A DNA stretch of 64,000 nt from Siphlonurus alternatus (GCA_949825025.1 OX463779.1:26766816-26830815), one strand, 5' to 3'. Counted from the first letter of the stretch, positions 27,952 to 40,973 are shown. The notes: generated from the letters alone by a model not told the origin. Numbers and translations: made by a program.

Positions 27952-30900
27952 ATGCAAAAAGTCCAAATAAACACAAATCCGACGCCAGCCACTTCATTGA
28001 GCGGCTCAGTCGGCATGGATGTTGGATGTTTCTGTGACGGCACTCATGTAACACAATCGGAGGTGTCGCAGAAGCGCCCGAGCGTCTCACCCTTTGATGT
28101 CTCAGCTACTGTCATCCCATCACAGTTGAAACCTCTCGAGCTGAATGTGTGCTGCAGGAAAGCTAAACATCAAGCTCTGGGAAGCTTAGGCTGAAGTTTA
28201 GCGAGTTGTAACGTGAAATCAGACTCGGTCTATATCATGCGAGTGAAATTTAACTGACAGGATGCATAGTGTATCTCCTGCTTTGATTTTATTATTGTTA
28301 CAACTTTTTTATTATATAATTTTGTAAGGTCTCATTAAGTTTGGAAATGTGATTAAATTTTGTTGCTGCCTGCCGTGTTTACAAGGCTTTACCGGTGTAA
28401 AACTTTACCTTTTTGTTGATATTGGACTAAATGTCTAGGGCTTTACAATATTAAACAAAGCGCTATCTCAAAGATTTTATAATCATCTTAATATGACTAC
28501 ATTATTTAACAAAGTTGTACGCGTTAACGCGTCTTTTAATATATAAATATTCATTATGAAATTTCGGAGGGATTATTTGTAACGCTTTTCGCTAAACTCT
28601 TTACACGTTCGTGATAATTACTGTCTTGCACCATATATTATATATAGAGTATAGTTATTATATGCTTGCACTTTTGTGCATAAAAAAATGACATGATAAT
28701 TCATATTGTACTACATTATATTTGATGTTAAGCACAATAGTTATATGTGTTAATAAATTACAAGAAAACTACTATATCATACGTGCAGGCAATATCGTGC
28801 ATGCTTATATATAATTGCACTCAACAAAAAAATGACTAAAAGTTTTTAAAAGTTACTAAACAAATAAGTACATACTCGAAGCCTTAAAAGTGAGACGAAA
28901 GTTGGCTGTAATCGCGTCATTGGATCAAAAGAACGTTGGGATATTGGCATACGTATATGTAGTTTTTGTTTTATGGTATCTTCAAGCACGCATGCACGTT
29001 CACGTATTCACGTAACCCAGAGGGAATCCAGCATTCGGACTTTTGTCTTTCAATTTTCAATTCACGAACTGGGGAGTCACAGTTAAGGAGACATCAGTTT
29101 CCACTCTTGTAATGCTAAATTTGTCTTATCAATTTTGACGAGAACTATCCACTTTCGTGCTGTTAGTGATGGTTAACGTCATTGCATGAGCTATACATTG
29201 TATGTTCAGGGTGACACCGCGCACAGTCGTGGTGTCGTGTAAATGTAGGATGGTGCATGTCGTTTCTTGGACGCTCGAGGTTCGACCCTCGTCATCTAAT
29301 CACGCGGGCTTGTCAAGTATCAGCTTATAGGCATCTGAGGCAATTTCTGCACTGTAAACAGTCCCATATGCACCTGACAAAATTTTTATTATAGTAAAGC
29401 AAATTAACGTACGTACGTGGCATTTGCGTTGAGTCAAACAAAAACAATACAATTTCCTTCACTCCCTTAACGCATCTGTAAAGAGGTGCCTGGGTGAATT
29501 TCTTTATGACTATAAAATTATCAGAGGCGAATAGTATATGATGTAAAAGATATAAGAAACCTTAACAATATGTACATATATACACCAATAAAAGTATGCA
29601 TCTCTCTGTACAGTTAATGCGGAAGAAAGAATCAGCCCCACCCACTTTGTATTGCTATTAGCACTTTAAAAGGGGCGTGGTGACTTCATTTCCCAGCTCT
29701 TCCTTCCAACTACCCTGCAATATACTCCTCTTTTTTTTTGTTATACGACGTGACAGCATCTGCCGGCAGCGACAGACTGGGCCATCTGCAACTCACGTAA
29801 TAAAATTTACTTAAAAAAATTATTACTATTTCCCAGCTGCTCGTGCTATATACGCTTAAATTCTCGTCGCGTAATTCGCAAAATTTATTAAATTAAATCC
29901 AATCAGACGAGATCAAATCCTGATGTTTCAGCAAGGAAGCAAGGTAACAAATATGACTATAATCATCAGTTTATAATAAAGTGATTATCTAGCTGCTTAT
30001 TTTGTCGAATTCTTCTTCCTGGACGGGTCAGCAACTTTCTGCCTCGTCCATAGTGTGTGGGTGCAGTTGGTCAGCAGATTCTTGCGTATGTTCGCTAGAG
30101 CTGACAAAATAATACTTCAAGTCTCGCGGTGTGGCGCAATTACAAAACTACAAACATTTTTACTAATGCTCGAGCTGTCATAATTGTTGATGCTTTTTAT
30201 TTGCACTAATGTTCTATACAGGACATGCCCTCTAGCCCATGTCATATGGTGGAATAAAAGCCGTGTTATAAAACACAAAACGTTGTCAACACTATACCAG
30301 TGTGTTATATGTTATTTTTTTATAATACTAATGACAGGTTCCACGTAACTGGCTCTACATTTTTTAGCTGTTTTGTTTCCATTGAAAGTGTTATTTATTA
30401 TATAATATATAAAATGGTTTTACACTGTTTTAGGGCGGTGGCTGAAAATTGGAAATATTGATCGGTGGTTTGCCTGCTCGACTATAATATGTTTTCGAGT
30501 TAGGCAGAGGTTGAATTACAGCTGTTGGTCAACATTATATTACATTGTTTACCTGGGCTGTCGAGGCAGACATAAAGTAAACTTAAGAGCGCGCGGGATT
30601 TCTTTGGTCGAGAAAATATGTGTTACAATTCTTACCACTATTCCCCTATTATAGGCCTATATACACTATATACTGTTGTAGCTTCATCTGACGTTATTAA
30701 TTATTCAGAAAATTGTATAGTGTAATTTCATATTTTCTGTTTACGTGACTGAAGGACACTTTCAATTATTTATTTATGTTCAATGTATCCACATATATTA
30801 TATATATATACAGTTTCAATTGAACAGACATGCACGTCTCGTGTTAAGTAGATATATAGTATAACATCACGGATTAAATAACACAAGTGCTGCATAAGTA

Positions 30901-32622
30901 AAAACGTCATACAGAGAGACTTGGTTCGGTGCCAGAATGTCCCCAGTATCTCTCAGACGGAGCATGCAGCTTCCCTTAAATCGTGAACAATTACACCAGG
31001 AATATTTTTTTACAAGTCGATAATGACTAACTTTTGTCACTGCTCATTATATGGAAGAATAAAGTTCTATTTTAGTATTTTTATTTTTTCATACACTCTT
31101 CCCCCTCATTGCCTTCATGAGAACTCCAGTGGAGTAAAACCCTGCGGTGTTCCGTCAAGACGTCATGTGATGCAATATGGAGGGTTGCAACAACAACAGA
31201 CGTGCGTACAGCTCGTAAGATTGAGGTACACCGTGGGGTTGACGTGTAGATGGAGCTAAGTTCACGTCACTTGGATATTATATGACTGGAAATACTGGTT
31301 ATCATTATCATTCTGAGAGTGTGCTACGAACTATACATGTGGGAATATTTCGGGCGATGCGTCTTACGTAACCCTCAACACCCCCTTCCCATCACTATAT
31401 AGTATATACAGTATATCTCACCGCTGGAATATAATGTGGGGAGATATACTGAAAGAACCGGAGCTTCCTTCATCGACTTCCTTATTATACTGCAAAAATC
31501 TGAATAATAAATTGCCCATCGATCCTATAGCGTCAACATAATTTGCTATGCTGAGCTCCCTATATATTATATATTATTTATTATGCTTTATTTTCATGTG
31601 CTTTTTTCGGCATATATTTAAATTTTATTCGTATGAAAGGAGTTAAATTTAATTACGTCGTATTAAATTTTATTTAATTAACGTGTTTACATGCAGAGGA
31701 GATAACCCAAGAATTCTAGCTATCTGTATGTTTCTGTCAATATTTAATCAACGTGTGAGCTTTGTTTACGTGCAGGAGGTGCATGCATGGTAAAAATATA
31801 TAAAATATATTTTATAATCCATCGGGCATCGGGAAATGAAAAATTTAACCCCCCTCGATCGTGTATTAAAAAGCTACAATTTAATTTAGAGTGTCCGATA
31901 TATTATTATTATTTTTTTTTTTTTAGTATATAGGGTACATTTTTATTTGCTTGCTTTAAATTGTTATTGGTACTGCTGTGGGTGCAAGCTGCAAAGCAAG
32001 TACGTCCCTCGTGGATCTGGTATCACTTTCTTGCGTCCGTTCACCCAGATCGATTCTGAACAAGACTGAGAACTGCTTGGCAAAAGGTCACAATGTGGTG
32101 TGATTCAAGTACCGACTTCTGCACGTGAACGTGGCTACAGTATTCTTTATTATATGGTGGCTACGTCTGCGCGGAGGCTCGAGTTGAGTGGCGCGCGGCT
32201 AGGCAGTCTTATAATATTGATTCCCGCGAGCGCTGCTGCCTGCTGCGCGCAACTAGCAACATATCAAACCCGCCCTCGCAACTCCTGGGTTCGGGCCCCT
32301 CGCGGCCCACGAATTCCACGCATCCTCATTATTGTAATTTTCCCCCAGTGAACTAAATGGTTTTCTACCTCCCTTTTTTACTGCATATATAGTAACGCCC
32401 CCTAATCTTAAATTTTTTACCATCAGAGACTTTCAAGTCCCCCTCTCTTTTAAATAAAACTAACTGTTTTTTAAGTATTCCGATCTCGCAAGGAATTTAT
32501 TTTCAATGGATTGGTGATGGTATTGTACCAACTTTTATTTAACTGTATAGCGAAGAATAATCTTTATAGTAACGCATTCTTAAGGAAAAGAATGCTTTAA
32601 CAAAACTAGTTTTGAAATTGTA
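27952..32622. other. Gene-poor intergenic DNA
   Basis: An 80-codon + frame (27,952-28,194) and a 78-codon + frame (31,023-31,259) lie here, as does an 83-codon + frame in a GC-rich patch at 32,100-32,351. None shows a domain, splice context or signal that I can support. Otherwise no structured repeat was recognised. Confidence 0.35.
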
Positions 32623-32867
32623 AAACCTAAACTACGAGCTTTTCACTTTTGGCTTGCTCCAATTATACGGCTCTCTGATTGGCTTAAACCGATCTTGCGC
32701 TTAAAAGCAAAGTCGCAAAGAGGCTTCGGCTTGGCGAAGCCAGGCTGAAAAGACTTGGCGCAGCCTCTTTTGGCTTACGCCAAACGCTGGCCAATCACAG
32801 AAAAGCGCAGGACTAGCGCACCAAAATTCAAATAATCAAAACTGCACGAGCACTTGCGGCATTTATC

Positions 32868-32893
32868 AAAGTTCCTCTACGTAGAGGAACTTT
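32868..32893. other. 26-bp perfect palindrome
   Basis: Each half is AAAGTTCCTCTAC or its exact complement, with no loop. It lies within the composite region and may be the junction or end of a small element. Confidence 0.8.
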
Positions 32894-33777
32894 GGGCATT
32901 TATGTAAAGGGGCCGGGGGTACGTGATCATTGCAAATATATTGCAATTAAAACGTTAATTATTCAAAAGATAATTTAAGATATATACGTATTATCTGATG
33001 CTCTTTTTATAAAAAAACACACACTAAAACTGCTGAAATATAATTAATGGTGACGCTATATAATATAATAATAAAAAATAATTCTTTTTTTTTTTATCCG
33101 GTCATGGCATGCAGGCTGTGTTAAGCATTTAATTAGTTGAAAGTTTGTATAGATCGGAACCATAATAAACAATTAATTTTACTTAATTTCAGCGTTATAT
33201 GTTTCACGTTAAGTTGGCAAAATAAAGATCATAGAATAGAAATGAACTTGATTGCGGCGGCAATTAATTGAAGTGTATAATAGGTATTCTCTTACATAAT
33301 TATTAAAAAAATAAAAAGATAGTAAAATTATATAACATATGTATTAGCAAACATTGTTTATTTTTTTTCTCTTCTCTTAGAATATTATTAATTCAACCCT
33401 GCAAATTCATATATTTACCATCCATACCAATTAAAGCAGTCCATTTTATGTTAAATTATGTATTCAATACATTACATAATATATATTCAATTTATTTGTA
33501 AGTCATAATATATTTAAGGCATTTTATATTACACCCGGTCTTCGTACAGCAGCCGCTATATTTATTCGTATATTTTTTTACATCTATTTTTTTATTCATT
33601 TACTTATCAAATAGTTATATATAAGTGATAGATTCATTTATTTATTGTAGTTACATATATTATATATTTATTATTTAGAACAATTAACCTACTGTATATA
33701 TGGTTAATATTATAGGTAGTCCCGCATTTCTAAGAATAGTAAGAATACAATACGTGTATCAAATAATATATTGTATC

Positions 33778-33999
33778 AATGGAGTATCGATCTCAATTTT
33801 TTTATTGCAGAAATGGATAAAGGGTGCAAAGCTATGCCACCCTGATTTTTTCAGATTTTTTAGAGCCCGGGAACTATTTTTAAAAAATTAATGAAAGTAC
33901 AGAGAAAGTGACGCCTCTCTTAATACAAGGATAGAACCTAAAAGGGGCTTGGGTTCAAAACCGTCCTCGACAAAACTTTTTAGCAATACTTCCCGGGCT
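33778..33999 (+). mobile_element. Half copy of the AATGGAGTACCGA MITE family
   Basis: It starts AATGGAGTATCGATCTCAA and follows the left arm of the complete copy at 49,076 through AAATGGATA(A/G)AGGGTGCAAA. It breaks off at TTCCCGGGC where TTAA MITE copy 5 is inserted. Confidence 0.7.
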
Positions 34000-34326
34000 T
34001 TAAGGGTAAGATATCGCCACCAATGTTAAAAAAAAATTCCTCTCGATCAAAAAAATTTAAAATCTTCTCCTCTAAACCCCCTATCAGTAGCTAAAATATC
34101 AGGTATACAAATACGATCTAGTTTTTGAGTTATGAATTTTTAAAGTTGACTAATTTATTTTTGGAGTTCCATTTCTGCATGTTAAAGTATATAGTCAACT
34201 TTAAAAATTCATAACTCAAAAACTAGATCGTATTATAGGGGGTGTAGAGGAGAAAATTTTATTTTTTTTTTATTTTTCAGAATTTTTGTGAGTTTTTTTT
34301 TTTAACATGAGTGTCGTTATTTTACA
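34000..34326. mobile_element. Palindromic TTAA MITE, copy 5 (right end decayed)
   Basis: The left end TTAA-GGGTAAGATATCGCCACC is intact. The core matches the family. The right end reads GAGTGTCGTTATTTTACAG instead of the expected GGTGGCGTTATTTTACCC-TTAA, so the copy is damaged and older. Confidence 0.8.
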
Positions 34327-34452
34327 GTCCATTTTATATTAATATATCACATATGGCATAATAATATATTTATATAATTTATTTGTAAGTCGATCATAAT
34401 ATTATATATCATTATTATTATATACATTTTATATTATATACCCAGTCTTCGT

Positions 34453-34609
34453 CAGGCGCGGATCGACTAGCACTAAATTTCGGGAGGGGCTATCTCCATA
34501 ATAAGGCTAATATATAATGTTAAGGAAAAAATTGAGAGTGGAGAAAATGCCTATAGTGCCCATGTTAAATTCAAAATTTCGGCTAGTCCCCTGCATGGAT
34601 CCGCGCCTG
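34453..34609. mobile_element. 157-bp hAT MITE with 8-bp target duplication
   Basis: Terminal inverted repeats CAGGCGCGGATC / GATCCGCGCCTG are flanked by identical GTCTTCGT at 34,445-34,452 and 34,610-34,617. The 8-bp duplication and CAG-start termini are diagnostic of hAT elements. No coding capacity. Confidence 0.92.
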
Positions 34610-34743
34610 GTCTTCGTATACAGCTACAGCCGCTATATTTATTCGTAAATATTTTTATTCATTCACGCATTAATTTCTTAAATTGATATATCACAAATAT
34701 TCAATTGATTTAATTGTAAGTTAATTATATAAAATAATAGGCC

Positions 34744-34922
34744 TTTTTTTTTTAAGAGCTTTTACAGCTCGCGGTGGGGTAATGGTAGGGATAATTAAGG
34801 TAGGGAAAGGATGGTGGCCACGGCCTATTACGCGTCCCATGCAGCATTCGCTGAGGTGAGACTGAGAAAACCGTGGAAAACCTCAGTAAGGACAAACACC
34901 TACTTTTTTTCAATTTTACCAG
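34744..34922 (-). mobile_element. SINE-like fragment (3' part, no 5S head)
   Basis: It shares the block TCGCTGAGGTGAGACTGAG and CGTGGAAAACCTCAGTAAGG with the copies at 35,104 and 63,300. The plus strand starts with a small hairpin GAGCTTTTACAGCTC that recurs at 35,591 and probably marks the element's 3' end. Confidence 0.65.
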
Positions 34923-35103
34923 GTCTTCGTACAGCAGCCGCGCTATATTAATTTATTCGTATATTTTTTTATTCATTCACTTATTGAATTATTATATATA
35001 TTTTTTTTTTATTTTTTTTAATCAAACCCTATTGGGTACTTCTATTTACTAATTACATACTACTTCGAAACCCCGAACCTTCCGAAACCCTAACTTGAGC
35101 GTT

Positions 35104-35393
35104 TCGCGGGCTCTTCTGGAACGAGGGCGGCCACGGCCTTGCAAATCCATCCCGGCATTTGCCTGCGGCTGAGGGAAACGTGGAAACCTCAGCCAGGATG
35201 GACGCTACAGCTTTTGTCAATGAACCGGAAGTGCAATGGTCCAAAGCCAGGGGAACCACATAGTGGAAAAGCGCAACGGTTTACCCCTGGGTGGGAAACG
35301 TGGTTTTTGTTGAAAATGGTCACCCATCCAACTACTAACCACGCGCGGCGTTGCTTGACTTCGGTGATCTGACGAGACCCGGTCAAGTGCACT
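35104..35393 (-). mobile_element. 5S-rRNA-derived SINE, fuller copy
   Basis: Read on the minus strand, 35,393 to about 35,319 is similar to 5S rRNA: GGGTCTCGTCAGATCACCGA, AAGTCAAGCAACG, then TGGTTAGTAGTTGGATGGGT-GACC. This includes the box A and box C regions of the 5S internal promoter. It continues into a body with the shared block CTGAGG-TTTCCACG-TTTCCCTCAG. This is the layout of SINE3-type elements transcribed by RNA polymerase III. It is not a functional 5S gene because only the 5' half is present. Confidence 0.8.
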
Positions 35394-35582
35394 GTATTAT
35401 ATATAATTGATAGATTAATTTATTTATTATTTTATAATATATTTATTATATCCTTTACAGAACAATTAACCTACTGTATGGTTATTATTATAGGTATATA
35501 CTGTAGTCCCATATTGCCATATAATGCGTATTTATATCAATTGACAAATTATTATTAGTTACGCCAGGGATACATTGATACA

Positions 35583-35762
35583 TTCCTATACGAGCTTGAA
35601 GCTCGAGGTGGTGTAATCGGTGTATTATAGGAAAAAGGGAGGGAATGGATGGGGGCCACTGCGCCTGCAGCATAAATTATATGTTTACATGTCCTAGCAT
35701 TCATGAAGTGAACGAGATGAGGATTGAGGAAACCGTCAGAACGGACACCTCGCTACTTTTTA
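35583..35762 (-). mobile_element. SINE-like fragment, diverged
   Basis: It has the terminal hairpin GAGCTTGAAGCTC and a weakened central block (GAGGATTGAGGAAACCGTCAG, CGGACACCTC). Same family as the copies at 34,744, 35,104 and 63,300. Confidence 0.55.
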
Positions 35763-36645
35763 TCATTGTGGACTTACTAATTAATTATTACAGAGCTAGC
35801 TAGTGGAGTAATATATAAAACTCAATTTTATAATAAATTTATTTCACACGCATGAACTCTCTACCATATCCCACACGACGATTTTTGCGTCTCGTAATAA
35901 TCCTGCAATTAAAATAATTCGTGAACACTGCAGCAGGCAAAGAAATTATCATCTACCTGCCTATTCATTTTAAATTAACAAAATTTTGCTAGGAAACAAA
36001 TTATCTTCAATTTTTGTCGAAAAAAACACGCAAAATCTTAATGTTTACATCGTCAGCTGATTGATGCGGCGAATGCGCAGTGACGTCACGCGCCGAGACT
36101 TTTGGCTTCGTTTTTCAGACCTAAATTTTAACTTGGCGTACGCCGAATCTATGCGACTTTTTCTTGCGACTTCCAAAAAGCTCGTAGTTTAGGCTTAAAG
36201 GGTGTAAATTCTATGTGTGTCTTCAAAGCCCTTCTTTATACATCTCTATACGATAAGTCGTTTTTTTTTTCTCTCTATAACTTGAGTGCATTAAAGTGCT
36301 TCCATTAACGCCCTATGAAAAGTGACGCAATAAGCTGTCTCAACATCTAAATAATATTTGACCATGGAGGGGAACTTCATGTATGAGTCGACGTCATGGA
36401 GGGAAATGCATTGAAAGGGATTCGAACCTATGAGATTAAAGGAGTTAAGTTTCATGTTGAGTTTATAATATTATATAATATATACAGCAGACCATATGTT
36501 TCATCCAATATAATATATATCTTGTATGATTCCGTGACTAAAGACAATAATATTTCTCCGTCCAGGGCGGTAATCCCGAGCACCGGCCGTGAAGCATGTC
36601 CGTAGTTGTCCTGCATGCTGGCTCCTTACAGCATCCCTCCTAGTC

Positions 36646-36820
36646 GTCTCCATGGCAACAGATCAACATCGTTCATCTCCTTGTAGCCAAAAATCACCCT
36701 CACTTGGCGTAAAAAAAAAATGTTCTTGAGTTCTGTCGAGGCCACTAGAGCAGTGGAAGAACTTGTGTGACGTCAGCAGGTTCTTCCAGTTCTCACATGA
36801 CGTTGGCTCTTATATAAAAT
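36646..36820 (+). promoter_or_regulatory. X-box / CRE / TATA cluster, candidate promoter
   Basis: A perfect RFX X-box match (GTCTCCATGGCAAC, 36,646-36,659) is followed by a CRE (TGACGTCA, about 36,771) and a TATA-like TATATAAA at 36,811. It is the nearest such cluster upstream of FAM110 (3-4 kb away). Assigning it to that gene is an inference; an unseen transcript could start here instead. Confidence 0.4.
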
Positions 36821-37711
36821 ACAGTCAGTCTTCACGCTTGATTTCATGATCGGATTTAAATTTGAGATATCGTATAATACAATGTTCCTCATAATATTTC
36901 ATTTTATATTATATTAATCAATATTTTTATTATTTTCAGTTTATAAATATGACCAAAGTGTATATAATAACATCTTGGTTTATTATAATGTATATATATA
37001 ATTTAAAAGTTATAGAAACTATCATCGTTTTATTGCATGTATAATTTTGATTACATATATGAAACTAATAAGATTCAGAAATTGAAGAGTTCATTTAAAT
37101 AAATATTTGATCAGATACATGCAGTATGAAAAAAGTAATTTTGATTATCCATAAAGGTTAAACTTAAGAATGCATAGCTGTAGTGTTGCGTTTTATCGAC
37201 ACTGCACATCAACAAAAAACGAATAATCATTATACAAAAAACGAATAATCATTTTCCTAATACAACTTTGGTCCCTTGAGGCTGGGCACAAATGAAACTA
37301 ATTCATTTCGGCTAGATTGACGCCCCTCACCCCAGCACTCGCTGTCGTTCCGATAAAACGTTTGATCGCTGCTGTACTGCACCCCAACTATTGCATGTCC
37401 TGGAGGGTGCCATTTAAACAAAATAACGTAACAAAATCGCTTACATTCAATGGGTTATTGCAGAGTAGTTTCACTCTGCTATTGCATCCTCAAGTAATTA
37501 AAGCTTATAAATACCCTTTTCCACGTTCTAATTTAATATTCAACAATATTTAGTGACGTAATTATATTTTCATGACTCCTCTCAGCCTCCCCTGGTGACG
37601 TATCTACTTTAACTTCCTGTGTATGTAATTGCATTTGAGTTCTATGACCCTCCCAAAGCAATGTATCAACTTTTTAATAAATTATTTAATGATTTACTCC
37701 AGACAAAATAG

Positions 37712-37716
<5 letters not shown>

Positions 37717-37768
<52 letters not shown>
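37717..37768. repeat. (TA)n microsatellite
   Basis: About 50 bp of TA. Confidence 0.95.
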
Positions 37769-37770
<2 letters not shown>

Positions 37771-38538
37771 CATAACATATCCTTATTATTATAAAGATAA
37801 AGCTAGCACGTGCTTTTATGTCAATTATAATAAATCACAGCTGCATGAGATTTTGTATTGAAAATCTAATCAAGTGAAGGAAGAAGCATTCACAGAATAT
37901 ACTTGACTTGATCGATTCTTTGAAGCCCAACATAAAAATGTAATATACAGGAATACATAAATTTATATTATATTATTCTATATAGTTTTACGAGCTTGCC
38001 GAAGCTGCTTCGTTCGACCTCATGTGCATGCTGTCACACTTTCATCTTTTATTTTAATCAAAATTAACTTTGCTCTTATACAGTGATAGAGTTTCCCCTT
38101 TGCTAAGACTGAAGAACAGTATAATTTTATTTCCTTGTGACGATTGAATTTTGGTCGCACGAGTCTTGCACGCGAGCGAAGACCTCAAAAAGGGGGCGTA
38201 TCTCAAGTAGACTGCAGCCCTTCTTGGGAGCTTCCGGCAGCGGCGTGCGGAGGCAGCTTGATGAGAACCGGCCTCGCATTTTCATATCAAGTGGAGGATC
38301 GCGTTTCGCTTTCCTCCCACACGTCGCGAGTTCATTTCAGCAGTGGTGATGGCTCCACCACGAATCTTGGAGTTTTTGATACACATAAATATATGATATT
38401 TGTTATGGCAACATTTATCTAAGAATTTAAAAAAGCTAGAAAACGAAAAACTAGAATTTTTTGTAAATTATGTGTAAGTGGTGTTTATTACCAAGTGCTT
38501 GTTATTTGCTCTTTCCTGAAAGTAGTCAAAAAACACAG

Positions 38539-38540
<2 letters not shown>

Positions 38541-38619
<79 letters not shown>
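38541..38619. repeat. (AG)n microsatellite
   Basis: About 39 uninterrupted AG units, the only long purine-only microsatellite in the window. It could bind GAGA-type factors. Confidence 0.97.
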
Positions 38620-38622
<3 letters not shown>

Positions 38623-39877
38623 ATAATAATACCCTACCACTAAAAAGTGAAAATTGTTAACTCAAATATAAAGCTAAAATTTTTATTATACAGTAGAATA
38701 TTTTTTATGAAAGCTTGAACAAATAAAAACTCAATTCTATTCAATACATAATATATTCCCAACAAAGAGTTAAAAGTACAAAATGTTATACAAAATTATA
38801 TTATGTGCATGTATATGTGGTGTATATTTGAAACTTTCAAACTTTTGTTATACCTATACATCCGGGAAACAACTAGAAAGAGAAAAAAAGTATAATTATT
38901 GTTATAAAAAAAAGTAAACAAGGACTTGATGGTTGATATTTCACATTTTGACTGAATGGAGTTGAAGCTCAGGGCACGACGAAATGCCGGGGGTGTAACG
39001 GCAGCACGTATATCGCGGCCACCAGGATTATATAGAGCATACGTTGCGCCTCTAACTTTGCTTGCGTGCTGGCTCGTCTCGTGGTTACATATCGGAGACG
39101 ACGAAAGCCGCAGACATTACCTAACTAGACGGCAACAGTCACGTCGTTACCGCACTTAATTAAGAGACGGGCCGTGCTAATTGGACTGTAATAGAAAATT
39201 AGCTCTTCATTCAGCCTCAGAGATGGAGTCAAGCAAATCTTGTATTTCAATACGTGGTTTTGGTTAGCATCTGCATGGAGAAACCTCAGAAACACCGGAC
39301 CAACTATAACTATTTTTCCGGCACCCGATCGACTTTAATTATGTCCAAGTACATAAGGAAATCGTTTGCAGAAAAGCTACACAGTTCAGAGTTTGCGAAT
39401 AGCGGCATAATAATTATGTAACCAATTGCAGTTAAATATTTTTGTATATTAATTCCATTATACTTGAAATTATTATATATTTTTAGAAATTAAGCTTTAT
39501 ATTTATTTTGATGTAGAATTTGTGTTTATTATATAATTTTGCAGACCTTAGCTTTAATTTTGATAGTAAAAAATGTAAAAATGTCTGTCGCATATATCAT
39601 AATATATTTAGTTATTTCATCAAGATATTTAAAACACGCGTGGTGTGTGGACCACACCACAAATAAATCTCTGTGGAGCACCATCTGAGGGTTCAGGGAT
39701 TTTTTTGCCCCATTTTCATGCAGCTATATAATATCCAAGTTCGAAGTAAAGACAACTTCCATTTTCTACTTCTACGTCATCCATTTATATGAATTATAAC
39801 ATTATAACGGTTCTTGTAGTGCTAAAATATCCTCTCCGCGTACGTTATAACAAAATAATGATTAATATTTGACGATA

Positions 39878-40026
39878 GCACCTGCCACGAGAAACAGCCC
39901 GGGCAGCACCCAACACGGATGTTGAGCCTCGGTACAGGCCGGTTGTCGTCTGCCTCAGTGAGTTCAGCAGCCAGCTGTCTGTCGCCTGGCAAGTTTCATG
40001 TTTGCCAGAAAAAAAGGGGAACCTGC
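39878..40026. other. GC-rich island, possible 5' exon of FAM110 or a minus-strand exon
   Basis: On the + strand an ATG at 39,919 opens 13 codons (MLSLGTGRLSSAS) that end exactly at a strong donor CTCA/GTGAGT (39,957/39,958). This could be a first exon of FAM110. On the minus strand the same patch is open for over 60 codons, with an acceptor-like TCATGCAG and a donor-like GGCAG/GTGCTA. The two readings exclude each other, and I cannot decide between them. Confidence 0.25.
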
Positions 40027-40973
40027 ATGAGGAACTAAGATAGCATACATGCAGTGAGAAAGAAGCGGGTACACTTAGCAGTCTTAGCATAATAATTTTG
40101 AAGGTCATTTTGATCTACAAATTATGTAATTATGATGAGTTAATTTAAAAATAAAACATGTCCATGCTTTATTTTTGTCAACCACCTTTTATGTATGTAA
40201 TATTCAAGTTGAAATACAGCCAAATTTATGAAATATTCCTTCCGGAAGTAGCCGGAAGTTTACGGTTTCTGATCTTTCTATCGTGTTTCAGCGACGCAAT
40301 TTCACACATGGGTCTGTAATAATTGTATTGCAAATCTTTCTACAAAATTTCAATGCTTAATTACAAACATAGCCACAAACTTTACACTTCGGGCTTCTTC
40401 CGAAGGGAATATCAAATTAATTTGATTCTAAATCAAATTATTTTTTGACATATATGAATTGCTATTATACGTAGTACCATGCATGCAAGTATTATAATAA
40501 AAATAATACTATAGCAGTACACTGTATACAGCGTAGTTCATCTCTCTGTTATTTTATGATGCGTATCCTTTGTGGCTGCAGTTAACGTTATTTTGTACTT
40601 GAGAGAACAACAACAAGTCACTCTCGTCAAGGGCACGCTAAAATTTTCGTAATTACGCTAGTGGCTAGTATAGGTTCTGCTAAAGTTTTATGCAGTATAA
40701 AGTATAAAACTTGCGGTGTGGGCTGCACTGTTTGAACGTAATGTGTGTTGACGTGAGACGGGAATGTAATACTACTTCATGCAGCAGCATCGTTGGTGCG
40801 TAACCACAGACGCAAGGGCTGCTCATCAGCTGCTCTCACTAGAACCTGCTTTTTATGCACTTTATATTATAATATACTGATGGAGCTACATTAGCCTAGG
40901 AAATTTTTATTAGGTAAAAACGAGGATTCAGCTGGATGGTTTGAGAGTGTAGATATGATCTGATGTAACCTAG

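Larger units (their letters stand above)
32623..36197. repeat. Long-range inverted repeat bounding a 3.6-kb composite region
   Basis: CCTAAACTACGAGCTTTT near 32,625 is the complement of AAAAAGCTCGTAGTTTAGG ending near 36,193. Both ends also carry AAGTCGC/GCGACTT and TTTGGCTTNNNCCAA-like boxes just inside. This suggests a large element whose interior was filled by later insertions (SINEs, an hAT MITE, a TTAA MITE). No clear target duplication is seen. Confidence 0.45.
36198..39870. other. Intergenic DNA upstream of FAM110
   Basis: Contains the promoter-like cluster at 36,646-36,820, the microsatellites at 37,719 and 38,542, and a GC-rich patch at 38,150-38,350. That patch has two overlapping open frames (70 and 92 codons) without recognisable motifs. 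No gene is supported. Confidence 0.4.

Noticed and set aside
29255..29300. GGTTCGACCCTC resembling a tRNA T-arm
   Set aside because: No box A or D-arm lies at the right distance and no acceptor stem forms.
35319..35393. A functional 5S rRNA gene
   Set aside because: Only about the first 75 bases resemble 5S rRNA, with many changes. The sequence then runs into a SINE body repeated elsewhere.
36405..36445. Minus-strand GGTTCGAATCCC resembling a tRNA T-arm
   Set aside because: The T stem pairs poorly, and upstream sequence lacks box A and a cloverleaf.
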